This document shows, piece by piece, positions 60,965-64,000 of a stretch of DNA of 64,000 nucleotides. Source of the DNA: CG2-30-36-16 sp964372115 (GTDB taxonomy: Bacteria > Bacteroidota > Ignavibacteria > Ignavibacteriales > Ignavibacteriaceae); NCBI GenBank assembly GCA_964372115.1, contig CAYJPN010000028.1, forward strand, positions 5,464 through 69,463, in the 5' to 3' direction. Every line of letters begins with the position of its first letter. Position 1 is the stretch's first letter. A program made the position numbers and the translations under genes. The notes under the pieces were generated by a model. That model saw only the letters and a list, made by a program, of their open reading frames with translations, was not told where the DNA came from and did not search any database.

Positions 60965-63949
60965 ATGATAAAACAACTTTTTTTAATCCTTTGTTTTTCA
61001 ACCGCTGTCTTATCAGTTGCTATTGCACAGCGTTACCCGTTCCGGTCATACAATGTTGAAGATGGGCTGCCCCAATCAACCGTGACGTCCATTCATCAGG
61101 ATTCAAAAGGTTATATCTGGATAGGTACACTTGCTGGAATATCGCGATTTGACGGAAAACATTTTGTTAACTTTTCTACAAAAGAAGGATTATTAAATGT
61201 ATCGGTTACGGCTTTTGCAGAGGACTATTCTAATACTATTTGGATTGGTACGGAAAAAGGCGTTAGCAAATTTGATAAAGGTAAGTTTAAAAATCTTACA
61301 GAAAAAGATGGTATTGGCAAAGGACGCGTTTGGGCAATTTGCAGGGGAATGGATAGTTCAATATTTTTAGCAACTTCGCAAGGTGGTGTTACAGTCATTA
61401 AAGGAAATAAAAGATCTTCCCTAACTGCCAAAGACGGGTTGATAAGCGATTTTGTTCAATCAATATATTATGACAGTATAAACCATCATTTATGGATAGG
61501 TACTGAATATGGATTAAGCCGGTACGATGGAAAAGCATTTGTAAATTATTCTATAAAAGATGGATTGCCTCATAATGTTATAAAAGCTATTACGAGGGAT
61601 GAATCCGGAGGCATGTGGTTCGGAACAAAAGGCGGGGGATTGAGCAGGTTACGAAGAGGAAAGTTTACAAATTTTAACATTAATGAAGGACTTCTAGATA
61701 GTGTGATTTACTCTCTCGAAACAGATAAACTCGGAAATCTGTGGATTGGAACTAAAAGAGGGATCAGTAAATTTAATAAAGGAAGTTTCACATCCATTCG
61801 CCCTGGGCAAGGAATAGAAAGTAAAATTATTCTTACTATAAAAAGAGACCGCGAAGACAATCTTTGGTTCGGTACTTTTGAAGGCGGAATATCAATGCTG
61901 GCAAGTGAAAAATTTTTAGGCTATAATAAAGACACGGGGTTAATCGGAAATTCGGTTTATTCCATATGTGAGGATAAAAACGGAAACATGTGGTTTGGCA
62001 CGCCTGAAGGATTAAGCCGACTCTCGGAAACAGGTTTTAATCATTATACAACTGCGGATGGATTAGCCGGAAATCTTATTTGGTCTGTAATTGAAGATTC
62101 CAAAGGAACTATCTGGATAGGAACTGATAATGGTGTTAGTTTGTTCGTGGACAACAGAATAATTACACATGGAATTCTCGAAGGAGATCATGTGCAAACA
62201 ATATATGAAGACACCGATAAAAACATTTGGTTTGGAACCAGAAATTCAGGGGTTGGGATGTTCGATGGAAAAAAAATTAAAATGTTTACAAAAAAAGATG
62301 GCTTGCCAGATGACGAAATATATTCTATCATTGAAGACAGATATGGTCAGATATGGTTTGGTACGTACAATAATGGATTAAGCAGATGGAACGGTGTAAA
62401 CTTTAAAAATTTTCTAGATCCGGAAGGGAATATTAAAAAGATTTATTCCCTAAATGAAGATTCGAATGGAAATATTTGGATTGCTACTTATAATGGCGGA
62501 GTTGCCAAATTTAAAGACGGTGCGTTTACTTTTTATAAAGAGGATCAGGGACTTTCCAACAATGTATGCTACTTTACTATCGAAGACGATCAAAAAAATA
62601 TTTGGATTGGGACTAATAATGGATTAAACAAATTTGACGGAAAAAAGTTTGCAGTTTTTACGGTTCAATCGGGTCTTTTATCAAACGAGATGATTACAAA
62701 TGCAGCTTATAAAGACAGCAAAGGTCATCTTTGGTTTGGGACGGTTAAAGGAGTTACGCGCTACGATCCTGACCTTGATTACCCAAATGCAATTCCGCCT
62801 CCAATATATATTACAAGCATTACCGTAAAAAAGGAAACCGAAAAACAACTGGAAATTAAAGACGGACTTTCTTTAAGTTATACTGAAAATTACCTGAACT
62901 TTAATTGGATAGGTCTATCATTTAAATCACCTGAAAATATTTTATACCAATACAAACTTGTTGGTGTTGACCACGACTGGCAAAACACATCAGCGACCAC
63001 AGTTCAATACACATCGCTGGTGCCAAGCGACTATATTTTTGAAGTAAGGGCGCGTAACGCCGATGGCGTGTGGAGCACAAAAACGGCTTCTGTTTCCTTT
63101 ACAATTAATCCTGCATTCTGGAATACCTGGTGGTTTCGCGCTATAATGATTTTATTTGCAGGCGGTATCATTTATGGAACATATCTTTACAAAACTTTTC
63201 AAATAAAACAGAGAAGCGTGGAATTAGAGCGGGTTGTTAAAGAAAGGACTCAGGAACTTGAGGTAGAAAAAAATAAATCCGATGCACTGCTGCTAAATAT
63301 ATTACCGGCTCAGTTGGTTGAAGAACTAAAAGAAAAGGGATTCACAAAACCGAGAGAGTTCAAAATGATAAGTATTCTTTTTACCGACTTCAAAGGCTTT
63401 ACAAATATATCGGCTACATTGCCGGCTGAAAAATTGGTAAACGAACTAAACGACATGTTTAAAATGTTTGATGCTATAATTGAGCGATACGGTCTTGAAA
63501 AATTAAAAACAATTGGTGATTCATATATGATTGGCGCCGGGTTGCCACGTGAGACCGAAGATCATGCACAAAGAATTGTTATGGCTGCTATGCAAATGCA
63601 CAACTATGTTAATGACAGAAATAAAACATCCGCTGTTAAATGGCAGATGCGCGCAGGTGTGCATTCAGGAAATGTTGTTGCCGGCGTGGTAGGTACTAAA
63701 AAGTTTACTTATGATATTTGGGGTGACACAGTAAATATTGCAAGCCGCATGGAAAGCAGTTGCGAGCCGGGAAGGATTAATATCTCTGCTTATACATACG
63801 ACCTTATCCGAGAATATTTTGAATGCGAATACCGGGGGAAAGTTGACGCTAAAGGCAAAGGGGAGATAGATATGTATTTTGTTACAAGTCTAAAACCGGG
63901 GACGACCGAGGAGTTTATGCTTAATTTGAAAGTAGATGCCTATACGTAG
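60965..63949 (+). CDS. Periplasmic Reg_prop/Y_Y_Y sensor fused to a class III adenylate cyclase
   Basis: 994 residues. A signal peptide (1-22) is followed by about 14 two-component-regulator propeller repeats (pattern D-x-x-G-x-x-WIGT-x-x-GLSR) to about residue 610. A Y_Y_Y domain (YQYKLVGVDHDWQNT, YIFEVRARNADGVWS) follows, then one membrane helix near 725-745, a coiled coil with LLLNILP, and a class III nucleotide cyclase (about 798-975). Metal ligands Asp808 and Asp852, base-selecting Lys848 and Asp917, and transition-state Asn924 and Arg928 are all present. The Lys/Asp pair indicates ATP as substrate, so cAMP. In relatives the propeller usually drives a histidine kinase; here the output is a cyclase. 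Confidence 0.9.
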   Translation: MIKQLFLILCFSTAVLSVAIAQRYPFRSYNVEDGLPQSTVTSIHQDSKGYIWIGTLAGISRFDGKHFVNFSTKEGLLNVSVTAFAEDYSNTIWIGTEKGVSKFDKGKFKNLTEKDGIGKGRVWAICRGMDSSIFLATSQGGVTVIKGNKRSSLTAKDGLISDFVQSIYYDSINHHLWIGTEYGLSRYDGKAFVNYSIKDGLPHNVIKAITRDESGGMWFGTKGGGLSRLRRGKFTNFNINEGLLDSVIYSLETDKLGNLWIGTKRGISKFNKGSFTSIRPGQGIESKIILTIKRDREDNLWFGTFEGGISMLASEKFLGYNKDTGLIGNSVYSICEDKNGNMWFGTPEGLSRLSETGFNHYTTADGLAGNLIWSVIEDSKGTIWIGTDNGVSLFVDNRIITHGILEGDHVQTIYEDTDKNIWFGTRNSGVGMFDGKKIKMFTKKDGLPDDEIYSIIEDRYGQIWFGTYNNGLSRWNGVNFKNFLDPEGNIKKIYSLNEDSNGNIWIATYNGGVAKFKDGAFTFYKEDQGLSNNVCYFTIEDDQKNIWIGTNNGLNKFDGKKFAVFTVQSGLLSNEMITNAAYKDSKGHLWFGTVKGVTRYDPDLDYPNAIPPPIYITSITVKKETEKQLEIKDGLSLSYTENYLNFNWIGLSFKSPENILYQYKLVGVDHDWQNTSATTVQYTSLVPSDYIFEVRARNADGVWSTKTASVSFTINPAFWNTWWFRAIMILFAGGIIYGTYLYKTFQIKQRSVELERVVKERTQELEVEKNKSDALLLNILPAQLVEELKEKGFTKPREFKMISILFTDFKGFTNISATLPAEKLVNELNDMFKMFDAIIERYGLEKLKTIGDSYMIGAGLPRETEDHAQRIVMAAMQMHNYVNDRNKTSAVKWQMRAGVHSGNVVAGVVGTKKFTYDIWGDTVNIASRMESSCEPGRINISAYTYDLIREYFECEYRGKVDAKGKGEIDMYFVTSLKPGTTEEFMLNLKVDAYT

Positions 63950-64000
63950 TCAACCCTTAAAAACCCAAATTTCTTTTTGAGAGTAAAAAAACTGATTACA

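Noticed and set aside
1..64000. CRISPR arrays, tRNA and rRNA genes, complete insertion sequences, prophage genes
   Set aside because: I looked for regular spaced repeats, tRNA cloverleaf ends (GGTTCRA...CCA), rRNA signatures, DDE transposase frames and phage structural genes and saw none. The only mobile DNA found is the group II intron relic.

Overview
The window is AT-rich and looks like a chromosomal segment of a Bacteroidota/Ignavibacteria-type bacterium (Ignavibacterium/Melioribacter relatives). Four large secreted proteins end in a C-terminal sorting domain with the YPNPFNP motif, which is characteristic of type IX secretion cargo in this group. Several genes are preceded by the Bacteroidota promoter pattern (TTTG at -33, TAnnTTTG at -7) instead of a sigma-70 -35/-10 pair. 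Beta-propeller sensors, a batABCDE operon and a long-form IspH fit the same assignment. No rRNA, tRNA or CRISPR array was seen.

Layout. 1-4.5 kb: the batABCDE 'aerotolerance' operon, with the batA end cut off by the window edge. 4.5-10.3 kb: a decayed YHS-type remnant, a small Cys-rich exported protein, then housekeeping genes (Ste24-type protease, PlsC acyltransferase, gatC, kdsB, a D-cysteine desulfhydrase/ACC deaminase-like enzyme, a HIT protein and a free-standing B12-binding mutase subunit). 10.4-20 kb is the accessory region: two large type IX cargo proteins flank a cluster of small intergenic palindromes, a tandem 1,270-bp duplication of a lipoprotein gene that carries its own promoter and a conserved 20-codon leader ORF, a structured non-coding segment, and a broken group II intron. 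20-32 kb: envelope genes (VWA/BatA-domain protein, DUF4159 and DUF4175 proteins) with hflX, a histidine-ammonia-lyase-like gene carrying an atypical Ser-Ser-Gly triad, rmuC and an EVE-domain gene between them.

32-36.6 kb is a signalling operon: PAS histidine kinase, sigma-54 activator, STAS antagonist, and a double-receiver PP2C/SpoIIE phosphatase. 36.8-48 kb is mostly housekeeping (prfA, ispH, a FabK/nitronate monooxygenase-like enzyme, a sugar-nucleotidyltransferase, metK-ahcY), with a serine hydrolase and a GHL10-like protein. 48-54.6 kb holds two more type IX cargo proteins, one a secreted GH57 glycosidase. 55-58 kb: glnS and gltX. 58-64 kb: a three-receiver hybrid kinase divergent from a one-piece receptor in which a periplasmic Reg_prop/Y_Y_Y propeller is joined through one membrane helix to a class III adenylate cyclase.

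The points most worth a second look are the propeller-cyclase receptor, the duplicated lipoprotein with conserved leader ORF, the partner-switching operon, the Ser-Ser-Gly ammonia-lyase, the deleted group II intron and the palindrome cluster. I did not find a clearly new multi-gene defence or biosynthetic system. All functional calls come from reading motifs by eye; no database search was run.
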